Source: Verrucomicrobiota bacterium (GTDB lineage: Bacteria; Verrucomicrobiota; Verrucomicrobiia; Chthoniobacterales; UBA10450). From it: 7,374 nt of DNA. Shown in pieces: positions 1 to 6,158 of this stretch (position 1 is the first letter of the stretch; the number at the start of each line of letters is the position of its first letter). The stretch spans positions 1 through 7,374 of the forward strand of contig QHOR01000018.1 of assembly GCA_003219395.1 (NCBI GenBank). Direction: 5' to 3'. Made by a program: the position numbers and the translations under genes. The notes beneath the pieces were generated by a model that was given only the letters and a program-made list of their open reading frames with translations, was not told the origin of the DNA and made no database searches.

Positions 1-832
1 CCGAAACAGTGATGCTCGGGCCGAAACCGCCCGGTCCCAGACCATCGGCGTCTACGTTGGCGAAGATCGTCGCCGGACCCTGTCCACCAGTCGGATTCTG
101 ATAGGTCACGATGACCTTCCCGCCGTTCGGGCCAGGCCCGACGGCGATACCGCCGAAGCTGCCAGTCGCTGAGGGAATCGCCTGTTGCGCGTTGAACGGT
201 CCCCAAGTACCGAGGCCCGTCACTGGTGCCCCACGCGCAACCATGCTTCCGTTCTGGTTCCAATCGACCCACACACTGCCGTTGCCCACAGCGATTGAGG
301 GTTGGTCAATGCTGCCGGTGCCCGCCGTTACCGGTGCACTGAATGTGACGCCGCCATCGGTGCTCAAAATCACGTTGATTTGGTCGACGTTGTTGTTGAT
401 GTAGACCAGGAAGAGGTTGCCGAACGCGTCCCAGGCCGCCTGCCCGTCGCAGCACGCCACACCAGTGGCGATCGTGCCGCGCGTCCAAGTTGCACCGGCA
501 TCTGTTGAATACGCGCGGAAGATGCTGGGTGTGCCGGGGTCGTTCGACGTGGCTACGATATTGTTCGTGTTGCTGGGGTTGACGTTGACGAAACTCTCAG
601 CCTGGTTGCCGGCAGTGGCGCTCACGTTGACAACCGCCTCGAGGCAGGTCAGCGGTATGAACAGATCGATCGGTTTCGACGCACGCTCTTTGGGCTTTAT
701 ACATTTGCGTGTGCCGTCGGGCACATCGATGCCGCCGGTCGGCGCAAGCACCTGCGCATGCAAGCTGGATCTGACAGGCGCGAGCAACGCGAAAACGGTG
801 GCAAGCAGGATGAGGTAGCGACGTGTGTTCAT
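1..832 (-). CDS. Exported sialidase-like (BNR/Asp-box) protein, C-terminus beyond left edge
   Basis: This minus-strand frame starts at the ATG at 832-830 and stays open for 277 codons to the window edge, so the protein is incomplete. Residues 1-26 form a Sec signal peptide: MNTRR, a hydrophobic core and a probable cut after SLHA. Two Asp-box motifs (S-x-D-x-G-x-x-W/F) are visible at residues 109-116 (STDAGATW) and 157-164 (STDGGVTF). Between them is a CCDGQAAWDAFGNLFLVY-type segment, as seen between blades of sialidase-like beta-propellers. The family includes exo-alpha-sialidases and many secreted propellers of unknown substrate. Asp boxes are structural, and no catalytic Arg triad or nucleophile Tyr can be confirmed in the visible part, so enzymatic activity is not claimed. 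There is no clear Shine-Dalgarno site. The start is supported by the signal peptide directly after it. It is transcribed divergently from the gene at 1058. Confidence 0.85.
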   Translation of the reverse strand, partial: MNTRRYLILLATVFALLAPVRSSLHAQVLAPTGGIDVPDGTRKCIKPKERASKPIDLFIPLTCLEAVVNVSATAGNQAESFVNVNPSNTNNIVATSNDPGTPSIFRAYSTDAGATWTRGTIATGVACCDGQAAWDAFGNLFLVYINNNVDQINVILSTDGGVTFSAPVTAGTGSIDQPSIAVGNGSVWVDWNQNGSMVARGAPVTGLGTWGPFNAQQAIPSATGSFGGIAVGPGPNGGKVIVTYQNPTGGQGPATIFANVDADGLGPGGFGPSITVS

Positions 833-945
833 ATGTATTTTCTTATTGATGCGGCGAGTAAGATCGGATTGAAGGCCACTCGCAGGCGCCGAGATTGTTG
901 AAGTATTGCCGAACGAGTGTCGAGCCTTATTTTGACTACGCAGAT

Positions 946-957
946 CTTGGCGCCAAG
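946..957. promoter_or_regulatory. Perfect 12-bp palindrome in divergent spacer, possible operator
   Basis: CTTGGCGCCAAG reads identically on both strands. It lies near the middle of the 225-bp spacer between the divergent starts at 832 and 1058. A second perfect palindrome, CAGATCTG, lies at 993-1000, and AGATCT overlaps the left end of the first. A dimeric regulator acting on both genes would fit this position, but no regulator gene is present and a short palindrome can arise by chance. No convincing -35/-10 pair was found for either gene. Confidence 0.2.
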
Positions 958-1057
958 CCGTCAGGTGGATCACGGCCTGTCGTGACGAACAACAGATCTG
1001 AACGAATGCGCGCAGACGAGTATTGACAATTACGACTCAGTCGGATGGACTGAAAAA

Positions 1058-1483
1058 ATGAAACCCCAAAAATTCATTCTGGCACTGCTTGCATTGACAT
1101 TTGCTTTGGCTCCGCAATCGCCTAAAACGACATTCGCGCAGGCCTATCAAAAGAAATACAGCGCCAGATTGATTTCGCCGAAAGCGGGAGAGGTTTTGAG
1201 TCCTGGACAAGTTGTGAGGATTGAATGGACGGCGGATTTTCCAAATGTGGACCTGACAATGTGTGAAACGGAAGTTCTCCTTTCTCTCGATGGTGGCAAG
1301 ACAATCTACATGCTTCTTACAGAGCAGCGTAACCCGAAGGTGCAATATTTCGATTGGACGGTCCCGAATACGCCTACCAATATGGCGGTTCTGGATATTC
1401 GCTTCGGGTGTCTGAATCTTTACCCCGAAACACGAAGCCTTCAGCTTCGATCCGCTTTTGTGATCGGTCCGGCGAGTAATTAA
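1058..1483 (+). CDS. Small exported protein with Kre9/Knh1-like (Ser-Thr-rich GPI-anchored family) domain
   Basis: The gene encodes 141 residues. The N-terminus (MKPQK, a hydrophobic run to about residue 20, then TTFAQA) is a Sec signal peptide likely cut near residue 29, which supports the ATG at 1058. A weak GGA lies 8 bases upstream of the start. The mature part, residues 37-136, is one beta-sandwich-like module. It shows 'LISPKAGEVLSPGQVVRIEW' at 38-57, a middle 'LLSLDGGKTI' strand pair at 74-83, 'FDWTVPN' at 98-104, and a final strand ending in FVIG. This order matches the Kre9/Knh1-like N-terminal domain found in fungal wall proteins and in many bacterial secreted proteins, where it acts as a binding or structural module. 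Cys69 and Cys118 could form a disulphide in the periplasm or outside. No catalytic motif is visible. The family call is from recall of the pattern; the ligand is unknown. Confidence 0.75.
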   Translation: MKPQKFILALLALTFALAPQSPKTTFAQAYQKKYSARLISPKAGEVLSPGQVVRIEWTADFPNVDLTMCETEVLLSLDGGKTIYMLLTEQRNPKVQYFDWTVPNTPTNMAVLDIRFGCLNLYPETRSLQLRSAFVIGPASN

Positions 1484-1604
1484 TTTTTCACTCTTCGGTG
1501 GCTTACCGGGGGGATGAGACTACAGCTGTCTTCGTTGCTCGTCACAGCATGAGACGGCAGTTTTATTATCGCTAATAGGCCCATCCCATCGTGGCATTGG
1601 GGAA

Positions 1605-1622
1605 GTGAAGCACTGCCTTCAC
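1605..1622. terminator. Hairpin in the 1484-1779 gap, weak terminator candidate
   Basis: GTGAAG and CTTCAC form a perfect 6-bp stem around a 6-base loop (CACTGC). It lies about 120 bases after the stop of the gene at 1058-1483. No clean T-tract follows, so intrinsic termination is doubtful. The rest of this 296-bp gap shows no gene, no RNA gene and no clear promoter to me. Confidence 0.18.
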
Positions 1623-1779
1623 CGTTTCAATACCTCTGACTCTTTGATCTCTTAGCTTCGGCCTCAGCTTTTCGCATGGTAACGTGTTTTTAACTACCTA
1701 ATATCGCACTCGGGTCGTGTTGTGGTTCTCCGATTGACAGCAGCCGGAAACCATAGGTCGTTGCGTTGCGTTATCCGCT

Positions 1780-2193
1780 ATGAAGCTCCTACCCAGATGC
1801 ATATTCTCCACCCTCGCACTCGGCCTCCTGGCTGTTCCGGCTACGGTGCGGGCGCAAGTGACTAATGGAGAACAAAACCCGCATTTCCCCGACACAACCT
1901 CAAGATCTGACGCCGCATCGCTGCAGAAAAAAGCAGCGCAAGCCCAAGCCCGGATCCGCGCGAATAAGGGCGATCGAGACCAGCTAAAGAGTGCGGTCAA
2001 GACCAACGAGGTCGCCTCGGCCAAACAAGTCCTCCTCAGAAACGGATTCACCGCTGAAGATTTGGAAAATGCGAAGATTACTCTATTAACGGGTGGAGGA
2101 AAGGGAGGCGAAGACGAGATAAACATTTCTGCCGTGTGTTGTAATCCTAAGGAAATCACAATTCAACGATCCCTGGATTACTTCACAAAATAG
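1780..2193 (+). CDS. Exported orphan protein with Gly-rich hinge and Cys-Cys tail
   Basis: The product is 137 residues and I do not recognise a named family. Residues 1-25 (MKLLPRC, a hydrophobic core, then ATVRA before QVTNG) form a clear signal peptide and fix the ATG at 1780, although no Shine-Dalgarno site precedes it. Residues 45-85 are charged and probably helical, rich in Ala, Lys, Arg and Gln. Residues 78-103 (VASAKQVLLRNGF, then TAEDLENAKITLL) read as a helix-turn-helix-like amphipathic stretch. Then come T-GGG-K-GG (104-110), an acidic EDE, and INISAVCCNPKEITI with adjacent Cys120-Cys121. The second half has the layout of a leader followed by a short Gly/Cys-bearing core, but the Sec signal at the front is unusual for a ribosomal-peptide precursor. 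No modification or transport gene is visible nearby. It stands alone between two long gaps. Confidence 0.7.
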   Translation: MKLLPRCIFSTLALGLLAVPATVRAQVTNGEQNPHFPDTTSRSDAASLQKKAAQAQARIRANKGDRDQLKSAVKTNEVASAKQVLLRNGFTAEDLENAKITLLTGGGKGGEDEINISAVCCNPKEITIQRSLDYFTK

Positions 2194-2406
2194 CGGTGCC
2201 AGAGACCATGTCGGTTCGATCGATCGTTAGGCGTTGTATTAATTAGGTTGGCTGCGTGTAAAGAGATGCGCGGCGAGAGAGATCACCACCTTTCTGCTTT
2301 TGTTCGCGCGAGCTTCCCGAATAAAGAGTGATCACTGCTTACATCGGCACCGCGCTCGTCGAAGACTGAAGAGTGCGCAGCGCGAGCAAGCTAGGACTTT
2401 AAGATG

Positions 2407-2491
2407 CGGAGGGGGTGAGATTCGAACTCACGAGGCCTTTCGGCCTTCCGGTTTTCAAGACCGGCGCAATCAACCGCTCTGCCACCCCTCC
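2407..2491 (-). tRNA. tRNA-Ser(UGA)
   Basis: The minus strand folds as a class II tRNA of 85 nt. The acceptor GGAGGGG (2491-2485) pairs with CCCCTCC (2414-2408), and the discriminator G is at 2407. The anticodon stem CCGGT/ACCGG encloses the loop CTTGAAA with anticodon TGA (plus-strand 2455-2457), which reads UCA and other serine codons. The long variable arm AGGCC-GAAA-GGCCT with a GNRA tetraloop is typical of serine tRNAs. The T arm is GTGAG-TTCGAAT-CTCAC. The 3' CCA is not encoded (GCA follows the acceptor), so it must be added after transcription. No downstream T-rich terminator is apparent. Confidence 0.97.
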
Positions 2492-2499
2492 AGAAAATG

Positions 2500-2519
2500 T
2501 GATTGGTGATTGGTGATCA
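2500..2519. repeat. Short TGATTGG direct repeats in tRNA leader
   Basis: TGATTGG occurs twice in direct succession (2500-2506 and 2507-2513) and a degenerate third copy, TGATCAG, follows. The repeats lie between the tRNA promoter and the mature tRNA 5' end, so they belong to the transcribed leader. They could be simple slippage; no function is evident. Confidence 0.4.
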
Positions 2520-2527
2520 GATTGAGG

Positions 2528-2556
2528 ATTATAGCAACATTACTCCATCATTGCAT
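2528..2556 (-). promoter_or_regulatory. Extended -10 promoter for tRNA-Ser
   Basis: On the minus strand the sequence TGCTATAAT contains a consensus -10 (2533-2528) preceded by TGC, an extended -10 element. Seventeen bases upstream is a poor -35 (ATGCAA, 3 of 6 matches), which fits the rule that extended -10 promoters tolerate weak -35 boxes. The predicted transcription start lies about 30 bases before the tRNA 5' end at 2491, leaving a short leader for RNase P to remove. Confidence 0.6.
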
Positions 2557-2584
2557 TACTCTCATTGGCAATTAGAGAGTCGCG

Positions 2585-2614
2585 TTGCACTGCGATCGCA
2601 TCTTAGGATTTAAT
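2585..2614 (+). promoter_or_regulatory. Possible promoter for the radical SAM gene
   Basis: TTGCAC (2585-2590) and TTTAAT (2609-2614) are separated by 18 bases and lie 38 bases before the GTG start at 2653. The -10 matches the consensus in 5 of 6 positions but the -35 in only 3. The site points away from the tRNA promoter, so the 161-bp spacer would carry back-to-back promoters. Confidence 0.3.
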
Positions 2615-2652
2615 TTGCTCGACGCGGCGATATGTTCATGTGAACTTATAGT

Positions 2653-3759
2653 GTGGCAAAGAATTTCCGGCCGGTTGTTCACGAGACTCCCCAAAGTCGC
2701 ACGGCCATTCGGGGACGTGGCGCATCATGGAGTCCAGCCAATCGCTTCGAGAAGTTGCACATCGATCAAAATGATCTCGATGTGGTCGATTTCGCGCCTG
2801 AACCAGAAGAGACACCGCGACGGGAAACCCAATATTTTCGCGATGGAACCAAATCGATCATCACTCGTAACAACAGTCCCGATGTCGGGTTTGAGACGAG
2901 CCTCAATCCGTACCGAGGCTGCGAGCATGGCTGCATTTATTGTTATGCGCGGCCAACGCACGAATATCTCGGTCTTTCAGCCGGGCTCGATTTCGAAAGC
3001 AAGATCATGGTGAAAACAAATGCGCCAGAATTATTGCGCGCGGAGCTTGAATCCCGCCGGTGGAAGCCGCAAACGCTGGTGATGAGCGGCGTCACCGATC
3101 CGTATCAGCCGATCGAGCGAAAACTCGGCATAACGCGCGGCTGCTTGGAAGTTCTGGCAAAATTTCACAATCCCGTGGCGATCATTACAAAAAACCGACT
3201 CGTTACACGCGACATCGATCTTTTACGCAGCCTTGCGGCGCACAATGCAGCGGCGGTAAACGTTTCAGTCACTTCGTTGGACTCGAGTTTGCAGCGAGTG
3301 CTCGAGCCACGAACGTCTTCACCTCAAGCACGCCTTGATGCAATCCGGCAACTTCGCGACGCGGGGATTCCAACTGGTGTAATGGTTGCACCGATCATTC
3401 CGGGCCTCACCGACCACGAAGTTCCGGGAATTATCAACGCTTGCGCTAAAGCGGGCGCGCAGTTCGCCGGGTATACAATTGTCCGGCTGCCCTGGGCGGT
3501 CGCGCCACTGTTCGAACACTGGCTCGAGGAACACTTTCCCGACCGCAGAGAGAAGGTGTTGGGGCGCATCCGCGATTTGCGCGGGAAGCGGCTCAATAAC
3601 TCGCAATGGCACACGCGCATGACTGGGGAAGGCATCTTTGCCGAGCAGATCGCGTCCATGTTTGCCGTCTCCTGCAGGCGCAGTCGAATGGCAGCGCGCC
3701 CAAAACTGTCCAGCGCGTCATTTCAACGGCCGACGACGCAGCCAGAGCTTTTCAATTGA
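2653..3759 (+). CDS. PA0069/Rv2578c-type radical SAM protein
   Basis: This 368-residue cytosolic protein belongs to the radical SAM superfamily, whose 4Fe-4S cluster reductively cleaves S-adenosylmethionine to start radical chemistry. The cluster ligands are in C90-EHG-C94-IY-C97-YA, a CxxxCxxC motif placed after NPYRG, as in the PA0069/Rv2578c and SplB-like group. Other family features are the N-terminal 'GRGA..SPANRFE' (21-33), 'VMSGVTDPYQPIE' (143-155), 'ITKN..VTRDIDLL' (178-191), 'VSVTSLD' (204-210), 'LEPR..SPQARL' (217-228) and 'APIIPGLTDHE' (246-256). The C-terminal 'FQRP...QPELF' ending is also typical. Length is normal for the family. The substrate is not established; the resemblance to spore photoproduct lyase does not prove DNA repair activity. 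The start is GTG: an in-frame TGA at 2641 leaves no earlier start, and no Shine-Dalgarno site is seen. It appears monocistronic. Confidence 0.93.
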   Translation: MAKNFRPVVHETPQSRTAIRGRGASWSPANRFEKLHIDQNDLDVVDFAPEPEETPRRETQYFRDGTKSIITRNNSPDVGFETSLNPYRGCEHGCIYCYARPTHEYLGLSAGLDFESKIMVKTNAPELLRAELESRRWKPQTLVMSGVTDPYQPIERKLGITRGCLEVLAKFHNPVAIITKNRLVTRDIDLLRSLAAHNAAAVNVSVTSLDSSLQRVLEPRTSSPQARLDAIRQLRDAGIPTGVMVAPIIPGLTDHEVPGIINACAKAGAQFAGYTIVRLPWAVAPLFEHWLEEHFPDRREKVLGRIRDLRGKRLNNSQWHTRMTGEGIFAEQIASMFAVSCRRSRMAARPKLSSASFQRPTTQPELFN

Positions 3760-3764
3760 AATCA

Positions 3765-3781
3765 TCTCCTCTCCAAGGAGA
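3765..3781 (+). terminator. Hairpin just after the radical SAM gene, weak terminator
   Basis: TCTCCT and AGGAGA form a 6-bp stem around a 5-base loop (CTCCA), starting 5 bases after the stop codon. The position suits a terminator, but no T-tract follows (ACTCGTG), so it may instead protect the mRNA end or require a factor. The remaining bases to 4020 show no gene or other feature I can support. Confidence 0.3.
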
Positions 3782-4020
3782 ACTCGTGCAGCCATCTCCC
3801 ACGTCACAAACGAAATAACAAGCGGCGACTGCGAGCTGCACTAGGTGCGGATAGGCGGTACCGGAGGCCGTGCTGATTCATCAACACCGCGTCGGTTAAG
3901 TCCCCGTTTAATTCCTGGCTCCTCCCCTCGCAGTGCGTTGCATTCAGTGGCACTCTTTAATCAGGAGAGCCCGAGAGGCGATCTTCATCGGAAAATGGCC
4001 TAGCGGTATCAAGTGGGCGT

Positions 4021-4356
4021 TTAATGCACGGCCGTCGCTACCGCGAATTCTTTTTTACCGTCGGTGAACACGAGGAGCGCTTCATTTTCCTTTAGACCGA
4101 GCGCTTTTCGAGCGCGGTCCAGTTGTTTACTGGAATCGGTAAATTCCACATAACGTTCCCCGGCGCTAAGTGGAACCGCGGTTTTGGTCTTCGCCCTTTT
4201 CATGCCCTCGCGGCATTTTTGCGCCGAATTCCATGAGCGCAAGGTGTTTTTCTTTGTCGGCAAGTTGATGACTCGGAAGTGAGGCGAAAAAAATGCCTCA
4301 TTTGGCGAACTTTCCTCAGGCTTGGCTACGATGCGCGCCCGGAACGCTGTTTTCAT
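4021..4356 (-). CDS. Small basic hypothetical protein
   Basis: I do not recognise this 111-residue reading frame. From the ATG at 4356 the first half is basic and low in clear structure (MKTAFRARIVAKPEESS onward). The second half, from about residue 62, looks like a folded module: 'AGERYVEFTDSSKQLDRA' followed by 'LGLKENEALLVFTDGKKEFAV', with alternating strand and helix pattern. An internal ATG at 4203 would give a 60-residue version containing just that module, and could be the true start, since neither ATG has a Shine-Dalgarno site. There is no signal peptide or membrane segment. The gene converges on the radical SAM gene. It could be a spurious frame; the C-terminal half is the better supported part. 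Confidence 0.45.
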   Translation of the reverse strand: MKTAFRARIVAKPEESSPNEAFFSPHFRVINLPTKKNTLRSWNSAQKCREGMKRAKTKTAVPLSAGERYVEFTDSSKQLDRARKALGLKENEALLVFTDGKKEFAVATAVH

Positions 4357-4611
4357 TAGTAAGAACTATTGGCAGCGCGTACGCGGAGTCGAACGCGTGT
4401 ACCAGTTTTGAGAGGGTGTATCCTTCCCGCACCAGATTAGGTTGACAGAACCAGCCAATGATCCGGCCCGCTTCTATGGCTGTTCGTACCGCTTCGATCC
4501 GTCACGGGATAAGCTAACATGCGCCTGCTCTCATTGATGAATTCTGCACGTTTTACGCGCTCACAGAGCTCTTCACAAGTCCAGAACAAGTCGGCAGAGA
4601 TCCGGTGAAGG
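4357..4611 (-). other. Gap with possible decayed coding sequence
   Basis: No intact gene is present. On the minus strand two overlapping frames look protein-like in succession. The first, running down from about 4598, includes CEELCERVKRAEF and then RRMLAYPVTDR near 4506. The second, one base shifted, is open from 4501 to a TGA at 4316-4318 and includes IEAVRTAIEAGRIIGWF, then LVREGYTLSKLVHAF. The second frame has no convincing start codon. One frameshift near 4495-4505 would join them, suggesting a broken gene, but I recognise no family and chance is possible. It also overlaps the start of the small gene at 4021-4356 by about 40 bases. Confidence 0.25.
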
Positions 4612-6054
4612 CTACTGATTGTTGGCCACGAGTTGCAGCGTGGGCTTATTCGCTTCGAGCTGTGCGCTCACTTTTTGAATTTGCGCTGCGTGCTCTTTCA
4701 CTGTCGCGATGAGAGCCTCCATTCCGGATTTTAGCTGTGCAATCGTCGCTTGCTGCTCCTCGTTTTTCCGATGCTCTTTGAGGAACTCGTTGAGCAACAT
4801 CGCGTTCACCGCTTCGTAGCGAACGGTATAAATTTCGCCGTTCTTGTCTCGCGTTACGAGCGCGGGATTCACCTTGGCTACTTCCTCGGCCACGAGGCCA
4901 AAACGCAACGTGTGCTCAGCATCGATTTCCTTCCTGTAACGGAACGTGACAGGTTCCAGGGCAAGAATCGCTTCACTTGCCTTGTTCATAGCCTTAATTT
5001 CATCCTTAAAGCGTTCTGAGGACGGTGCGACACCAAGTTGGCCGTTCGCATCGACAACGACTGGCGAGCCGTTCACTGCTGTTCCGCTAATCCCGGCGAT
5101 AAACGTAGCCGTATGCGTCCCCACGGCGCCGATGCGGATTGTGTCGGACTCTCCATCAATCCCAAGATTGTAGATATATATGTTGTTATCGCCGGTGAAA
5201 AGATTAGCACCAGCACCATCACCCAATGCGATGTTGTCGTCGCCAATGTAGGCATTTCTGAGTGCTCCAACATCGATGGCGGTGTTATTGTTGCCGGTAT
5301 GAGGGCTAAAGAGCGCCCCAATGCCGACAGCCGTGTTGCCGCCACCGCTTGTGTTAAAAAGGGCTTGAACACCGACAGCCGTGTTGCCGCCACCGTCAGA
5401 ACCGAACCCCGCTTGGAATCCGACAGCTGTGTTGGCGCCACCGGTTGTGTTGCCATAGAGCGCAGTCATACCGACAGCCGTATTCTCGATGCCGGCGGTG
5501 TTGTTATGGAGCGCAGCTACGCCAGTGGCTGTGTTCCAAAAGCCGGTGGTGTTGCTGTAAAGCGCTATAGCGCCGTTGGCCGTATTCTGGTCGCCTGTGG
5601 TGTTGCTAAAAAGCGCTTGAGTACCGTCCGCAGTGTTGGCGTCACCGGTGGTGTTGCTACCCAGAGACAGTGCTCCATTAGCCGCATTGTAGTTACCCGC
5701 GGTGTTGTGAAAGAGGGCATATACTCCGCTGGCCGTGTTCTCGACTCCCGTCGTGTTGCTATAGAGGACATTACCGCCGGTCGCCGTGTTATTGGCACCA
5801 GTGGTGTTCAAAGACAGCGCGTTAACGCCGAGGGCCGTGTTGACGTTCCCGATGGTATTACTTTTGAGCGACGCGAAACCAACCGCAGTGTTAAATGTGC
5901 CGCTGGTCAGACTCAAAAGGGCGTTTTGCCCTTCTGCCGTGTTGCCACCGGCATAGCCGCCGTCCGGTGGTGGACTCACTGCTTGCGTGTTTTGGACGAG
6001 CGCAATACAGACGAGCGCAAATATCATTAGACCTAGTGCAATGTTTGCTTTCAT
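4612..6054 (-). CDS. Exported fibre-like protein: 17-residue repeats plus peptidase S74 chaperone domain
   Basis: This 480-residue protein begins with a signal peptide (MKANIAL, a hydrophobic core, then QNTQA, cut near residue 25) followed by VSPPPDGG. Residues 38-290 are 15 tandem units of the form NTAxGxxALxxNTTGxx, a pattern like the head repeats of trimeric adhesins and phage tail fibres. NIYIYN and 'DTIRIG' strands follow. Residues about 343-435 form a peptidase S74 (intramolecular chaperone) domain with 'SSERFKDEI', 'LEPVTFRYR', 'RFGLVAEEV' and 'VRYEAVNAMLLNEF'. Ser345 and Lys350 have the spacing of the known self-cleaving Ser-Lys dyad, with the cut expected just before Ser345. The C-terminus (about 425-467) is a heptad-rich coiled coil suited to trimer assembly. 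I infer a secreted homotrimeric surface fibre whose chaperone part may be released; no anchor is visible. The start is fixed by the signal peptide; no Shine-Dalgarno site is seen. A paralogue lies 104 bp upstream. Confidence 0.9.
   Translation of the reverse strand: MKANIALGLMIFALVCIALVQNTQAVSPPPDGGYAGGNTAEGQNALLSLTSGTFNTAVGFASLKSNTIGNVNTALGVNALSLNTTGANNTATGGNVLYSNTTGVENTASGVYALFHNTAGNYNAANGALSLGSNTTGDANTADGTQALFSNTTGDQNTANGAIALYSNTTGFWNTATGVAALHNNTAGIENTAVGMTALYGNTTGGANTAVGFQAGFGSDGGGNTAVGVQALFNTSGGGNTAVGIGALFSPHTGNNNTAIDVGALRNAYIGDDNIALGDGAGANLFTGDNNIYIYNLGIDGESDTIRIGAVGTHTATFIAGISGTAVNGSPVVVDANGQLGVAPSSERFKDEIKAMNKASEAILALEPVTFRYRKEIDAEHTLRFGLVAEEVAKVNPALVTRDKNGEIYTVRYEAVNAMLLNEFLKEHRKNEEQQATIAQLKSGMEALIATVKEHAAQIQKVSAQLEANKPTLQLVANNQ
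5185..5943 (-). repeat. In-frame tandem repeat, 15 units of 48-51 bp
   Basis: The coding strand carries 15 units, each opening with codons for N-T/A-A. Spacing is 17 codons (51 bp), except for two 16-codon units starting at residues 208 and 224. Units are diverged at the base level but keep the NTA..G....L..NTTG skeleton. Asn, Thr and Gly codons keep all three frames rather free of stops, which explains the long open frame on the opposite strand. Confidence 0.88.
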
Positions 6055-6158
6055 GCCGGGGAGTCTCGGAAAAATCTCGCCAACTTGTCGAGGCGAAACT
6101 GTCCGACGACTTCAACGTTCGGTAGCCATTGTGACCAAGCAGTACCGATTCGGCTGCC

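Noticed and set aside
1023..1051. TTGACA as a -35 box for the gene at 1058
   Set aside because: The spacer leads to TGGACT, a poor -10, and the transcription start would fall at or inside the start codon.
2300..2509. 69-residue plus-strand frame containing GGEIRTHEAFRPSGF
   Set aside because: This is the familiar false translation of the strand opposite a tRNA-Ser; the tRNA explains the sequence.
4371..4410. tRNA-like T arm on the minus strand (ACGCG, TTCGACTC, CGCGT)
   Set aside because: The loop has 8 bases instead of 7, and no matching acceptor, anticodon or D arm could be found around it. The palindromes CGCGTACGCG and ACGCGT explain the hairpin.
5038..6030. 330-residue open frame on the plus strand opposite the first S74 gene
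   Set aside because: It is antisense to the repeat array and arises because the repeated Asn/Thr/Gly codons give no stops in that frame. It has no signal, domain or start context, whereas the minus strand has clear protein motifs.
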